This document shows, piece after piece, positions 22,591-34,256 of a DNA stretch of 64,000 nucleotides. Location of the stretch: assembly GCA_947396885.1 (NCBI GenBank), contig OX377205.1, positions 65,444,969-65,508,968 of the forward strand, in the 5' to 3' direction. Within the stretch, counting starts at the first letter, position 1, and each line of letters opens with the position of its first letter. The translations under genes were made by a program, and so were the position numbers. The notes beneath the pieces were generated by a model that was not told the DNA's origin, ran no database searches, and saw only the letters and a list, made by a program, of their open reading frames with translations. The stretch is from Heligmosomoides polygyrus polygyrus (lineage: Eukaryota > Nematoda > Chromadorea > Rhabditida > Heligmosomidae).

Positions 22591-25500
22591 TTTCAATTCA
22601 AGGTGCTGCCATTCGGGTTGTGCACGTCACCTGCACGATTCCAAAGGATGATGGATACTGTGTTAGGCGATTTGCGGGATCGAGTGGTGTTTGTCTACAT
22701 CGACGACATACTCATAACCACTGATTCTAAGATGCGGCACCTAACGGTGTTGAAGATGGTGCTGGACGCCATGCGAAAGGCGAACTTAAAGCTGGAGCCG
22801 CAAAAGTGCGTCTTGTTGACGGAGAGAGTGGCATTCCTTGGGCACGAGCTAATAGGGACGGGAGCGCATGCGGATCCCGCGAAGATTGAGAAAATTCAGA
22901 ACTTCCGCGCCCCACGTGTATATCGGAAATGCGTACGTTCCTAGGACTCTGCGGATACTATCGAAAGTTTGTACTAGGCTTCTCGAAAGTGGCACAGCCA
23001 CTGTTTGACTTGATGAGCAAGTCGATACCGTGAAGGTGGGAGGAGCCACAGGAGACTGCTCTCATAGAGCTAAAGAAGCTCCTCATCACACCACCTGTGC
23101 TAGCGCAGCCTGACGTGGAGGCCGCGCGAAGTGGCGAGCGCCCGTACATCATATACTCCGACGCATCAAGAACAGGAGTGGGTGTGTTATTGTCGCAACA
23201 AGGACTAGATGGATTCCTACACCCTATATACTTTGCCTCCAAGCGCTTATCAAAGGCGGAGAAAAATTACCATGTAACCGATTTAAAGGCATTAGGAATC
23301 GTAATGGCATTGAGAAAGTTCCACTATTTCGTGTATGGCATGCACGTAGTGATGAGGACGGACCATCTGCCTTTAGTCGCGCTTTTTAAAAGGCAGAACG
23401 TGTCCGCAAGGTTCTGAGATGGGCTCTTGAGAATCAGGCGCACAAGTTGAACATAGCGTACGTGAAAGGCACGGCAAACGCCGTTGCTGACGCACTGTCA
23501 AGAGGTATTCCAACCGTTGGAGAGCCTGATGTGGTCGCGAATCCAGGTGAAGACAGGATTGTATGTACTGTGGGCGAAAGTCAGAATTGAAAGGAAGTCA
23601 GAATTGTTTGAAGGGCTAGAAAGGGATGCAGACTTCGGTATATGGTTTCCGTGATCAGCAAGATTCGCAGTGGACACGTGTCGGATGAAGTGCGACTACC
23701 TGGACTCAAAAAAGCCCTAACAGTTGCAGATTTCGTAGTGGAAGATGGTGAGCTAAAGCTCATAAAAGAGGATGGAGAGACAGTGATCGTTGTCCCCAAG
23801 TCGAAGAGAAGGCAAGTATTTGACGAAGCACACGAGGGATGCTTCGCCGGGCATTTTTCGACGAAAAAGATGATTCGGATTTTGAACGAAAGAGTCTTCT
23901 GCGAAACCCTCGAAAGAGATGTTGCGTTATGGGTGAAAAGCTGCAGCAAGTGCTTGCTAGCAAACCCAAGGACAGCGAATACCATTTGTGGCAGCCAGGA
24001 CATTCGAGCGCGGATGCGCTGATATTTTAGAGATGGGTCTGAGCGCTACTGGTATGAAGTATATCCTTGTAATAGTAGATCACTTTACCAAGTGGTTAGG
24101 CGCATACCCCATTAAGGACAAAGCCGCGAAAACGGTTGCAAGTGTGATTTTCCAGAAGTGGATATGCGTAGGCGGTCGGTGGCCGAAACAGTTGCATACT
24201 GATCAAGGCAAGGAGTTCGAAAATGAACTCGTCAACGAACTGGCACGCATATCTGGAATCACTCATACCACCACAAAAGGATACAATTCGAGAGAAAATG
24301 GGGCGGTAGAACGAGCCATAGGTACGATCCAGACAATGCTGAAAAAGAATGTCGAATTCCCGGAGAACTGCGATTTGGTGCTGCCAAATGTTGTATTCGC
24401 ATATGACGTGACCCCACATGCAGCGACAGGAGGGAGCCCTTTCTTTCTGCTATATGGGTTCGATCCAGTGATACCCTTACAATCGGTACCGGAGAGTAGA
24501 TTCCGTCAAGGGCAGATCGATATCGACGACTATATGACCAAACTCATTCGTGGAATGCGAATGATACGGGACGAGGTTAATGAGCGGGCTAGCCGATACC
24601 GAGGTGCAATGAAACGCTATTATGACGCTCGGGAGGGGGTCAATCAGGCATACTCACCAAAAGTAGGAGACCGCGTTTTTGTGAAGATGCCTAGAGAGAA
24701 AACTAAGAACAAGTTCCCAAAGCTAGCGTATGACTGTGAAGGGCCGTACCGAGTTCTTGAGGTGAGCCATAACTCTTTGCTAGTGACAAAAATCTGCGGG
24801 AGTGAGGAGCCCTTAAGGGTTCAGCATGATTTTTTTGATTTGTTGTTGAAATACCCTGATGAAATAAGTGATGAGCCAGTGAACACCAATACGAGACGGA
24901 AGAGGCGTAGTGCGAGAGTGACACGTGGCAAGAGTGAGAGCAATTTGATCGGCTGCAAGACGGTACTAACTGAAAGCGCTTATTTCAGCACCGAGGAAGA
25001 AATCGTCATGCCGAACAAGCAACACTTTCTACACCTCCGTTTTCGGTGTATGGGACAGCCGTTTCCGAAGATGAACGAAAGACCAGGCTTCAAGCTGTCC
25101 ACATGTTGCTGTAGCCGAGAGCTAGTCGTTAAGGATTTGCTGAAGGCAGTGCCGTCCCCTGCTGCTGAGCAGCGTATAGAATGTGTCCTGGACGCGGCTC
25201 GAATTCTGACCGTATGGTGGGGACCCGGCTCGATAAGTAAAAAGGTTCAGTGGATATGCGATCGCAATCACCTGGCCTTAAATACCAAGGCGGTAGGAGT
25301 AGCCTACGCGTTCTTTTGGGCAAAGTGCTCCTATGTGCTGTTGATGTGCGGCCTGCTTCCTCAGAGTTCTCGTCTCCGGCACCCACTGCTCAAGGGATGG
25401 CCATATGATGTGACTCGCATCGTGGAATATTGGTCTTGAAATTGGTCGCCGTTTAGACTGGTCAGCCGCCGCGCCCACAACTACTTTGTCGGACGAGCAT

Positions 25501-26123
25501 AGTCGAGTAATAGTCGCTGTCTTGACTCGCCTCAAGCACTGCATGGCTGGCCCACATACAACGTTCTTCTACTACAGGACGTTTTTCAATCTGAAGAAGA
25601 AGCACACTAAACTGTTTGCAAACGAAGTCGGCGGTGTTGTTCTTGTTCTCCCTCCGAGGGAGCCAGACGATCCCTATTGTTGGATATCATTTGTGGCGAC
25701 TCTGGACTTGTGGCTGACTTGCGGCGTGCACGTGTGGATTGTGACGGTCCACGGTCGTGAGAAGGTGCAAGCTGGGATCGTATGAACGAAAGTGCCAGGC
25801 AGCACATGCTCGGATACCTAGACTTTCATCCACAATTTGCGATGCAGGTCAACGATCTGATTCCGTCAGAACCTGGCGTTTTAAAGGCATCCATGGCTTG
25901 CTTGAGGGTAGGCGTCATGCAAGATCGGCGAAAATGGCTGACGGCCTCCCAATCATTGGAGTTCTTCAATGTTTTACGTGCTCAGCTCGATGGCATAGAT
26001 TTGGAGCCTCTTAAACTGCCGAACGGATTGGATGAAAAACTGACTGGAAAACCGTCAGAGAAGCGGTCAGCAGGGCCAGGAAGCCGGCCCACAGGGACGG
26101 CCGCATATCCAAGCGCCACCTAA
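22591..26123 (+). pseudogene. Decayed gypsy pol: partial RT, RNase H, H2C2 finger, integrase, 3' extension
   Basis: RT starts at FKVLPFGL and includes the YIDD catalytic box (about 22697). Frameshifts occur near 22920, 23411, 23585 and 24020, with a stop at about 23031. RNase H has YSDASRTGVGV (23152 on). The integrase zinc finger reads H-x(4)AGH...CSKC (23830-23950). The integrase core has VDHFTKW, HTDQGKEFEN and ENGAVERAIG, giving D, D, E (24078-24320), then a GPY/F-type module with EGPYRVLEV near 24738. Beyond this about 1.4 kb stays largely open in shifting frames up to 26123, with no domain recognised. It cannot encode a working polyprotein as it stands. Confidence 0.8.
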
Positions 26124-26164
26124 AAAGAGGAGGCAGCGCAGCGAGCAAAGGGATTGCAAGCACC

Positions 26165-29100
26165 TTCTTCTTCTTTTTCTTCAGCGTCTGTCCCGCTTCG
26201 TAGCGGGGTCCGCTATTCTGGTGTCATGACGCCACCTTTCCCGATCCAGCGCTAGATCAGGGTGGACGCCAGCCGCTTTCAAGTCCGTATGTAACGTATC
26301 AGCCCAGCGCTGCTTCGGGCGCCCTCTAGGCCGCTTTCCTACCACCTCGAACTTAAGGCCTATCTTGCGGACGCTATCTTCCTTATCACGCAGAACGTGG
26401 CTGTACCATCGTAAGCGAGCTTCGCGCATCTTGTCAGTTATCGGCGCGACACCGAATTCTGCCGAATAGCATCGTTTCGGATGCGGTCCATGCGCGTGAC
26501 TCCTGCCGTCCAGCGCAGCATCTTCGTCTCCATGACGCTGAGGCGCGCTTCAACTTCCTTGGTCGCAGGCCAACACTCAGCGCCGTACATCGTTACTGGC
26601 CGGATGACTGCCCTGTAGATCTTTGACTTAAAGCGCTCCGGTATCTTCCTATCGCAGAGCACCCCAGTCAACGAGCGCCACTTGGACCAAGCTGCACTCA
26701 CGCGTGAATTCACTTCGACCATCAGTTTGCCGTCAGACGCGACTGCTGATCCCAGGTACTTAAAGACCGCAGTGCGTGGAAGCTCGATGCCGTTAACCTT
26801 GATGGAGCTGGACTCGGTAACGTCCGTCGTTAAATACTCGGTCTTCTTCACGTTCAATCTGAGTCCAAACCGCTCCAAGCGATCACACCAAGCTTGCACC
26901 TCTCGCTCGAGTTCACCTTTATCTTCGCTAGCGAGCATCACGTCATCGGCATAAAGCAACGTCCAAGGGACGGGCTTCTGAAGATCTCGTGTTATGGCAT
27001 CCATGACGACAACAAAGAGCAGTGGGGAAAGCGCAGAACCCTGGTGTACCCCGACAGAGATGGGGAACTCCATCGAGGTTCCAGCTGCAGCTTGCACTCG
27101 ACTCTTTGGACAAGAGTAGAGAATTCGCACCCACTCTATGAGCTCTTCGGGAACTCCATGATGTCGCAAGGCGTACCATATCACTTCACGCGGTACGCGG
27201 TCAAAGGCCTTCTCCAAGTCGAGGAAGGCGATATGCACTGCCTTCTGTTTCTCGCGATGCTTCTCTATCAGGAGGCGGGCGGCGTGTATGACATCAATGG
27301 TGCCACAGCCAGCCACGAAGCCGCACTGATTGCTGGAAAGCTGGACGATGTCCCAAATTCGTCCATCGACAACTCGCTCAAAGATCTTCATGCTGTGCGA
27401 AAGCAAGCGAATCGGACGGTAATTGGAGCAGTCTGCAGGACTGCCCTTCTTCTTCCAAATCGGAATCGTCGTACTTTGGCGCCAACTCTCAGGCACTTTT
27501 TTCTCCGCCACAACCTGATTAAAGAACTTCGCCAACCACTCAGCAGGGCACCAAAACTTCGACTTCCACAGTTCTGCTGCCACGTCATCGGGCCCATTCG
27601 CTTTGCCTGGCCTCATCTTCTTCAAAGCCGCTTCAATCTCCTCCACGGTGATCTTCTGAACGGGGCCGTGGGTTGGAGCCGTTGAGGGGATGGCTGGATG
27701 AGGAAATTCTACTGTAAAGATTTCCTCAAAGTAATCGCGCCATCGCTTCAATGCCTTCTTGCGGTCCGTAAGAAGACGGCCGTTCTCATCATTGATGCCG
27801 AAGAACTCGATGTCCTCGGTCTGGCGATGGCGATTCTTTGCGAGTCGGTACAGATACCGCTCACCATCGCGCGACTCGAGCTTCTCGTTGACATCTCCAT
27901 AATGAGTGGCTTTTGCAACAGCCACGGCCTTCTTTGCAGCTTTCTTCGCTTCTTGGTACTTCCGCCAGTTATCGGCTGTCTTTTCGCCTAGAAACACGTG
28001 ATATAGCGTCCTCTTCTCTCGAACTTTGGCTTTCACGTCATCTGTCCACAGCCAGGCCTGCTTGTCGACCTTCCGTCGTCCAGGCTTCGTGATGCCGAGC
28101 TCTGACCGTGCAGCGTGACGAATCGCGTCGGTGGCCTTCTCCCAAGTTTCGTCGACAGTTGTCACTGTCGGTAACCGCACGCGAGAAATCACAGCTGCTT
28201 CCTTCTCTTTCATTCGCCACCACTTGATTCTTGGTGCACCGCATCGCTCGACCTGCTTCAGCCTCGGAGGGGCGATCTTTAAAGTACAGATCAGCGGTCG
28301 ATGTTGTGGGGCGACCGTCTCATACGGCACGACCTTCGCGTCTGTGACAAGACTTCGGTCTCGATCCTTCACAAGGACAAAGTCTATCTGAGTCCTGGTG
28401 CTCCCGCTATAGAACGAGATGAGGTGGGAATCGCGTTTGCGAAATACGATGTTCACTATGGTGAGATTGTGCGATTCCGCATATTCAAGGATACGCTCAC
28501 CATCTGCGTTACGCGATCCGTAACCGAACCCACCATGACAGCCGTACCCGTCTTTCGTCGCGCCGACGTGCCCGTTGAGGTCACCAGCGACTATGATGAC
28601 ATCTTTCGACGGTACCTCTGCTGTCTTCTCATCAAGCAGGCTCCAAAACTCTTCCTTGGCTTGAACCGAGCAGCCAGTCTGCGCAGAGAAGAAGTGATAG
28701 AGTCGCTCCTTCGCGGCGACAACGATCTTCATCAATCGATCGTCAAAGCGCTCGACGCTTACAATCGAGTCACGAAATCGTTGGGAGACGATTATTCCGA
28801 CACCACTGGTGGTCCTGGGACTTCCACATAGAACGGCCTTGAAGCCACGTCCTATGTCCCTTGACTTGCGGCAGGACCACCTCGTCTCCTGCACCGCACA
28901 GAAATCAACTCTTCTACGCTCCAGTGCTTCAACCAACTCGCACGAGCGGCCCGTCAACGTACTCACATTCAGCGTTGCCACGCGGGTCCTGCTTACGTTA
29001 CGGGACTTTCGGACTAGCTCAGTTGCCCCCCGATGCCGTCCTCGCATCAGGGACCCTCGCATTCTTCTCACACTCGCCGGGCTCTGCGAGTGCGCGTCGG

Positions 29101-29286
29101 CTCCCGCGGACGCCGTAGCACTATCTCGAAACACTTGAGCTGTCATACACCATGTGATGTGACATGGGTCTTCGTAGGCCGGCCTGTCACAAGGGCCTGT
29201 CGCCTGCAATTGAGTGTCCGTGTTCGGCTTAACTCGCAGAGCGAGTAGTTTCCAGTGGCACCACGTGGAGGAACGGACATCGCCAC
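26165..29286 (-). mobile_element. RTE-type non-LTR retrotransposon, nearly full length, inserted in gypsy
   Basis: The 3122-bp element lies antisense to the gypsy element. It is flanked by perfect 19-bp target duplications (CAAAGGGATTGCAAGCACC) at 26146-26164 and 29287-29305. The 3' tail on the minus strand is a short GAAGAAAAAGAAGAAGAA run, the simple tail expected of RTE elements. One long frame has an AP endonuclease then reverse transcriptase. The long direct repeat with few disabling changes points to a recent insertion. Confidence 0.93.
26181..29146 (-). pseudogene. RTE endonuclease-reverse transcriptase ORF with one frameshift
   Basis: The likely start is the ATG at 29146-29144; upstream the frame runs on into gypsy LTR sequence by chance. 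The AP endonuclease (about residues 55-290) shows AVQETRW, VAGDLNGHVG, QIDFVLV and a QHRPLIC motif. The RT shows FLDLEKAFDRVPRE, QGSALSPLLF and LLYADDVMLA. The frame stops at 26438, but the conserved C-terminal tail resumes one frame over at 26429-26181, so a single-base loss near 26455-26465 is inferred. All catalytic motifs lie upstream of that break. Confidence 0.9.
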
Positions 29287-29359
29287 CAAAGGGATTGCAA
29301 GCACCGGTTGAAGAAATTCGACCTACACTAGGATCTGAGGACAGATCCCTCACGAGGAG

Positions 29360-29625
29360 GCCCGGTCGCCGCCGGAGGTAGCAGTTGACCACTGCCGTCG
29401 ATCGCCAATCCGCGCCAACCTGTCGACTCGCCAAGGAACGACCGCATTCGAGGACCGACACCGACCGCCGACGACCCCCCTCGCTCCCCCTCCTTGCTCC
29501 ACCGCACTTTATTGTTTTTTGTGTTCGTCGCCTTAATAAATTTGTTATTAACTTGGTGGCTAGTCTTGTCAGGGGCTTTCCCCACGTTACCTGTCTTGGT
29601 CATCTTCAATCTACCGGAAGCCAAC
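29360..29625 (+). repeat. 3' LTR-like repeat of the gypsy element
   Basis: Near-identical to 22282-22568 apart from small indels, including the AT-rich CGCCTTAATAAATTTGTT segment that contains a possible AATAAA polyadenylation signal. Confidence 0.65.
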
Positions 29626-29689
29626 ATCCTAGACCCTGCTTCCAATCACGAATGATGTTCGATCGTGGATTTGCGTCAATTTTATTCCA

Positions 29690-30574
29690 AAAGGTTAGCA
29701 TGTATCTCTTACAAACAAATTGGCCCCTTTTGGTTGGAGGGAGGAACCTCTATCACTCTCACCAGCTCCCCTAGACCTGCCTTGCGTAGGTATGTGCGGA
29801 CAGCCGCACTTGTTTCGTCTGTCCAAAAGGGGATGCAAAAGGGTATTTTTCCATCGTTCTGACGATGAGCCGCCGCCACAGCTCGCCGTCTTCGCCACCA
29901 TGAAACCTTTCTGCGGGATACCCGTCTGTGTGACAGTAACTCGCCAGATTCCTTAACGTAGCTATCTGCTCTTCATCAGACGAAACTAATGCCGTTGTTC
30001 ATAACACATATCGAACTATTCCTCTCTTCGTACTGGTCGGGTGAGAGGATCGGGAGTGGACAAGGATATTTTTGTTGCTCGTCTTGCGGTACCACATCAT
30101 CCTAAAAAGTCCTCCAGAGAGGCAAACCTGTACTTTCAAAAATGGAAGCCAGTTTTCTGTAGGTACTTCTCTAGTGAGCTTTATATGCTCCGACTGTTCG
30201 TTCAGCAGGTGGAAACAGATGTCCATCTCAGATTGAGTGGAACACGCTATGAAACAGTCGTCTATGCACCTGCAGTAGACGATAGGTAGGCATTCATTCA
30301 GCAAAGTCATGATCTGCGCAATGCTGAGAGCGTAAAAGTTGAAAATAGACTGGTGTTTGGTGAGGATTTCGAAGACGACCTGCAAGTCGCTTTCATTATA
30401 AACGCTTGTGTACAATGAGGATACATCAAACGATTCTATCAGATACCCCTCCTCAACCCTGGTTGTGTTGAGCGCTCGAAGGAATACCTCAGTGTTTGGC
30501 AAGGGTGAGGGAATCCATTTGAACAGCTGTGCCAGGAAAATTGAGAAGCCACGAGATGCGGTCTGTGGGACCAT
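29690..30574 (-). pseudogene. Penelope-like element RT fragment
   Basis: On the minus strand the frame gives ESFDVSSLYTSVYN (RT motif A), then IVYCRCIDDCFIACS (motif C, IDD), then LPFLKVQV. The segment carrying motif B is deleted between LLNECL and LPIVYC. After a stop at 30000 the similarity continues in shifted frames (SSDEEQIATLRNLA, then IPFCIPFWTDETSAAVRTYL, then VIEVPPSN), as in the linker before the GIY-YIG nuclease of Penelope elements. The GIY-YIG domain is absent, lost at about 29690. It is non-functional. Confidence 0.8.
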
Positions 30575-30733
30575 ACTTACAACGGACCTCGAACAGCGGC
30601 CTTACAAGAAACTGTTTCAGCAGTACGTCGGAACGGGAAGAACGATTACTTTAGAAAGAATCCCAGTCCTATAAAAAGTAACAGAAAGTGTTTTGTTTTA
30701 GCCAAATCCTTGAGACAAACGAGTAGGAGGGTG

Positions 30734-31481
30734 GGTACTAGTGTACTTGGTGTACCGCACTATATCTTGTTCAAAATAGGTCTGCTAGGGGTAATCTGCC
30801 ATGAGAAGAACGAATATCATAGTCGTTTTTTGCGGAAACGCCTTATAAGCGAGCTATATTAAGTTCGAATCGCCCAAGGCCTTGCGAAATTGCGCGCGCT
30901 GGTAAGAGGCGCAGTCTCCTACCGATGTGCAATATTTCGCCGTCTCTAGCCTGCAGCAAAGGTTAACCGGAGCATTAGCCTTGAAACCTCGAAAAGCCAT
31001 GAAAGCTCTATTCTGTGTTCTTCTCCGCGTCAGCGGAGGAGAACACCGAATTCGGCAGGGAAAGGGACCCCAGGGTGTGGTTCAAGTGACGCACCCGTGT
31101 TAAAATTTCCTTGATCCTGGAGTTCCCTCCTCTGCCCAATAGGAAGCAAATAAGACGCGGATCTGTAATCGAAACGAGGTAAAGCTGTATTTTCATTCGC
31201 TGCGTTTAGCTAGTCGCCATGCCTGTGTGCCGCGGCATGCCCCCCCCCCCCCCTCATCCTCGGAAACGGCTACGAACACGTGCTGGTAGGGGCGGAGTCT
31301 CTGCGTCTCTTATCAGAGCGCGCTATTTCGCAAGGCCTCTGTCGCTCCGAACTCAGTATAACGCGCCTATAAGGCATTTCCGCAAGAAACGACTATGATA
31401 TTCGTTCTTCCCATGGCATATTATCCCTTGTAGACCTATTTTGAAGAAGATTAAGTGCGGTTCACTAAGTACACTAGTGTC
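30734..31481. mobile_element. Foldback MITE family M, copy B (748 bp)
   Basis: Inverted ends GGTACTAGTGTACTTGG and AAGTACACTAGTGTC. Internal motifs are shared with copies A and C, including GCGCGCTGGTAAGAG and the inverse ATCAGAGCGCGC. Flanks are GGAGGGTG (30726-30733) and AGAGGGTG (31482-31489), an 8-bp duplication with one mismatch. It lies inside the left arm of AN1 composite copy 2. Confidence 0.8.
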
Positions 31482-31539
31482 AGAGGGTGCAATGGTTAAG
31501 GGTCCGCAGCGTCGAGCTTACCACGGCGGCGCAAGGAGA

Positions 31540-31615
31540 CTGCCGTGGCTTGGGTGGAGCAGTGGTGGAGGTGCTGGTCGTGACGTGGAGGGTTCGATTC
31601 GCATCTGCGCCGCAT
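31540..31615 (+). repeat. tRNA-like segment, left arm of composite 2
   Basis: Box A-like TGGAGCAGTGG (31555-31565) and box B-like GGTTCGATTCG (31591-31601). Confidence 0.55.
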
Positions 31616-31619
31616 CATC

Positions 31620-31800
31620 ATCACACTTACTGGTTGCTTTGAAAACCCAAGTGGAATGGCATTCCTGGAAGACCTATGCCCAGGTGATGAGTCAAGATTA
31701 GAGACTGTAGCCTTCATACGTTGCCCATTCTGTAATCGGTCTTGCTGTTTTATGCACTTTGTGCCTGTGCATGATTGTTGTTGGAGGTCTTTCATAAATA
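31620..31800 (+). pseudogene. AN1-like zinc-finger frame, repeat copy 2
   Basis: The frame reads GCFENPSGM, DLCPGDES, TVAFIRCPFCNRSCCFMHF and VPVHDCC. It keeps the CxxC, C-x2-H and H-x2-C ligands, but the second Cys of the first pair is replaced (SRLE), so zinc binding would be weakened. The frame continues open to 31895 in this copy because the stop seen in copy 1 is lost. Confidence 0.5.
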
Positions 31801-31959
31801 TTTCATGCATCATCGTATTTTGCATATGTGGGCCTTTGCTGCTGCATCACGAAATGTCGACAAGAATAAATAGTGAAAACATCTTACCGCAGTAAACTCC
31901 AAAAAAGTTTAGATATGGAAACCTCTATGGAAATGCTATAATATGGTGAAAGTGCAAAA

Positions 31960-32034
31960 ACCCGGCGCAGATGCGAATCGAACCCTCCACGTCACGACCA
32001 TGAAGCAGCACCTCTGCCACTGCACCACCTAATC
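31960..32034 (-). repeat. tRNA-like segment, right arm of composite 2
   Basis: On the minus strand, box A-like TGGTGCAGTGG (32017-32027) and box B-like GGTTCGATTCG (31974-31984), inverse to the left-arm segment. Confidence 0.55.
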
Positions 32035-32112
32035 CCTTGCGCCGCCGTGGTAGGCTCACTACTGCCCCTTAACCATTACACCCTCCTACTCGTTTGTCTG
32101 AAGGATGTGTTA

Positions 32113-33232
32113 AATGGCAAATGAGCACTGAACAAGACTATCAGTTTGATCGGTGCTCCAACGCTCACCCCCTATCGTTAGATCTCGCGACTGGCATTAG
32201 CGTTACTTCAGCAAACCGTTTTTCCCTCAATTCATACTCATCTAACGTAGACCCAAGTCTTCACGGTTCTCCTTCTGGAATACAATCCAACTGATTCCAA
32301 TATTGGCAATGACCGGTTGAATTGCAGTTGCCGGAGCGGACGTTAGGATTCAGCTATTGCCTAGCGGACATTCTGAATAGTTCAACCGTTTGTGCTAATT
32401 ATAATGCGCAGCGATTCAAATAACCTGCTAAATTGTGTCGAACTCAAGCTTTTGACCTCATGCGCGAGATTGAAAGCGAGGAACTTAATACAACGAGACC
32501 GCACCTGACACTGCCCCGCTCGAAGAGATGGGTCTCAGACTAGAGCAGCGATAATAAGAGAACAACCAAGCGGATTGCAAACGAAGCGGGAACTCGGGAA
32601 AGCAGATGCTGATCGGCTGCAGCGGCCGTCTGACGTCGCCATTCCGCACAGGACCGGCCCTCCTGCGGTGCTCAGCTGATAACACCGTGACCCAAACGCG
32701 AGCGCTCGTGCCGGCAGTGGACCGTTCAAGGCCGTACTTCGTTCCATGTCGAGGTTATCGTGGTTCTCGGTCGGAAGTGATGGTTCGTGAACGGTGGACG
32801 TGCGGTGAGATCCTCGTGGGGTTTTCGGCTCTACTTGCTGCTTCCTTAGTTAACAGTGTCGGCTCTTCTTCGTGCTTCCTTTTGAGCATCCCTTCTGTTC
32901 TCTGCTTCTCGTTGGTCTTCATTCCCTTGCAGGAGTTCTTGGTTTGATTTCGAGGCGGATTTCCCTCCTAGTCCTGTCGGCTAGCTTGGTTGTGTCAAGT
33001 GCTTCACTTACCGTTGGCTGAAGTATCCTCTTTGCCTTGCCTTTATCGGCAGGAGAGGAGATTGCTTGGAGTGAGATGGAGGAAGCAATCGTTATTTGGG
33101 GTTTGTCATTTGCCCTAAAGTTTGAACTGATACAAATAATAGCGATGAGTAAGACTAGGCGCTTCTTGATGGTTTTCCTACATGGTTCCCCACCGTGATC
33201 TGTTTGTCATTGAGATTGTTGTCTTATGGTTA
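32113..33232. other. No gene recognised
   Basis: A CpG-richer stretch at 32590-32800 has an open plus-strand frame (32606-32947), but no motif, splice partner or homologue is recognised. Direct TCA/GCGAGC clusters are not developed into a repeat array. Confidence 0.3.
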
Positions 33233-33367
33233 GCCCTAGTTTATACTTGCGCCGCCACACGGCGCGGCACCACTAATGCCATAGATATCGATTTTTCGCG
33301 CTGCCCGATCAATATCTACCCCGTCCATGGTGTCGCGCCGCGCAGCGACGCAAGCATAAACTAGGGC
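33233..33367. mobile_element. PIF/Harbinger-type MITE, 135 bp
   Basis: Terminal inverted repeats GCCCTAGTTTATACTTGCG and CGCAAGCATAAACTAGGGC (one mismatch) are flanked by TTA on both sides (33230-33232, 33368-33370). A 3-bp TWA duplication is typical of PIF/Harbinger elements. Confidence 0.8.
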
Positions 33368-33741
33368 TTAGTAAAGTGGTAAATTCAGCCACATTTTCTT
33401 TTAAAGGTGCACGCCATTCTAACTCGTCGTTAAACGTTCTCCGGAACAAAGTACGGACGAGTTTTCGGGCGCGGCGAGAGTTTCAAAGATTACATGTGAA
33501 CTGGTCCCCGAAAAATTCCGTCACGCGCGAGCGGCGAGAGTCAGACGAGCAGAGTGAGTCTCCAGATTGGGCTAGGGAAGGGACTCCGGGGTGTGGCGAA
33601 CAGGGAGGCGTGGAGTGCACGAGACGACACGACGAAAAACCGCGCGCCGCCTCGGCACTAGACATGGGATCCGAATCATGCATTTTCGGATATCCGGCCG
33701 GATTTATCCGGTTTCGGATTATCCGAAATCCGGCTCGGTCG

Positions 33742-33867
33742 AAAATTGCCCTCATCTGAATCATCCGAAGATCCGGGGTTTCCAAAATTGTCCTCATCTG
33801 AATCATCCGAAGATCCGGGGTTTTCAAAATTGCCCTCATCTGAATCATCCGAAGATCCGGGGTTTTG
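33742..33867. repeat. Tandem repeat, 3 x 42 bp
   Basis: Three consecutive 42-bp units differ at only a few positions. They are flanked by further CGGAT/ATCCG-rich sequence (33690-33741 and 33868-33910). On the minus strand each unit would encode 14 residues of the type NPGSSDDSDEGNFE, but no gene context supports translation. Confidence 0.85.
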
Positions 33868-34185
33868 AAAAACGCAATGATTCGGATAAGATCGGATAAA
33901 AATCGGATAATAGGGGGTTAGCGCGTCTTGCTGGCAAACTCTGTGCCATTGATAACCTGACTTTTTCGGGCCCATTTGCAATCATTTGGCGGGAATACTC
34001 TCACAAGGGAGGGGTCTGATAGCGTACATCTGAACGGGGAGAGGGAGTCATCCTGTTAAATAGGAATAATCGCCACCCCTCAATTAGCACAAAATGTGTC
34101 TCATTTTTGCCAAATCGTTAAACCCAAGGAGTGGGGGTTCTTGAAGTCACAGTGGAATACGGCGCATCCCGAGTTTGGGGTCTTC

Positions 34186-34256
34186 AGCTCGGAGCGCAAT
34201 GGGTGGTGACGATGCTTCATGGGGGAAGGTCGGGGGTTCGATCCTCATGCGCGGCT
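34186..34256 (+). repeat. tRNA-like segment, left arm of composite 3
   Basis: Box B-like GGTTCGATCCT at 34235-34245 and a weak box A-like GAGCGCAATGGG at about 34192. Confidence 0.45.

Larger units (their letters stand above)
22569..29359 (+). mobile_element. Ty3/gypsy retrotransposon, internal region, split by an RTE insertion
   Basis: Internal part of an LTR element between two LTR-like copies. Gag, protease and the first half of reverse transcriptase are missing, since RT begins ~25 bp after the left LTR. The 3' internal segment resumes at 29306 after the RTE and ends CACGAGGAGG, a possible polypurine tract, directly before the right LTR copy. The RTE lies at 26165-29286. Confidence 0.8.
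30680..32112. mobile_element. AN1 composite repeat, copy 2, with inverted tRNA-like arms
   Basis: The left arm (30690-30733, interrupted by MITE copy B, then 31490-31617) and right arm (about 31960-32110) are reverse complements. They share AAATCCTTGAGACAAACGAG-like, GGGTCCGCAGC-like and CGTGACGTGGAGGGTTCGA sequence. Between the arms lies the AN1-like frame, followed by TTTCATAAATATTTCAT, CATCACGAAATGTCGACA and TAGTGAAAA.ATCT blocks also found at 9520-9830. Confidence 0.7.

Noticed and set aside
26682..28831. Long plus-strand frames opposite the RTE, up to 263 codons
   Set aside because: Shadow frames of the RTE coding strand; no domains, and they follow its codon pattern.
32606..32947. 113-codon plus-strand frame in a CpG-richer stretch
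   Set aside because: No motif, no splice partner and no repeat or homologue recognised; may be chance.
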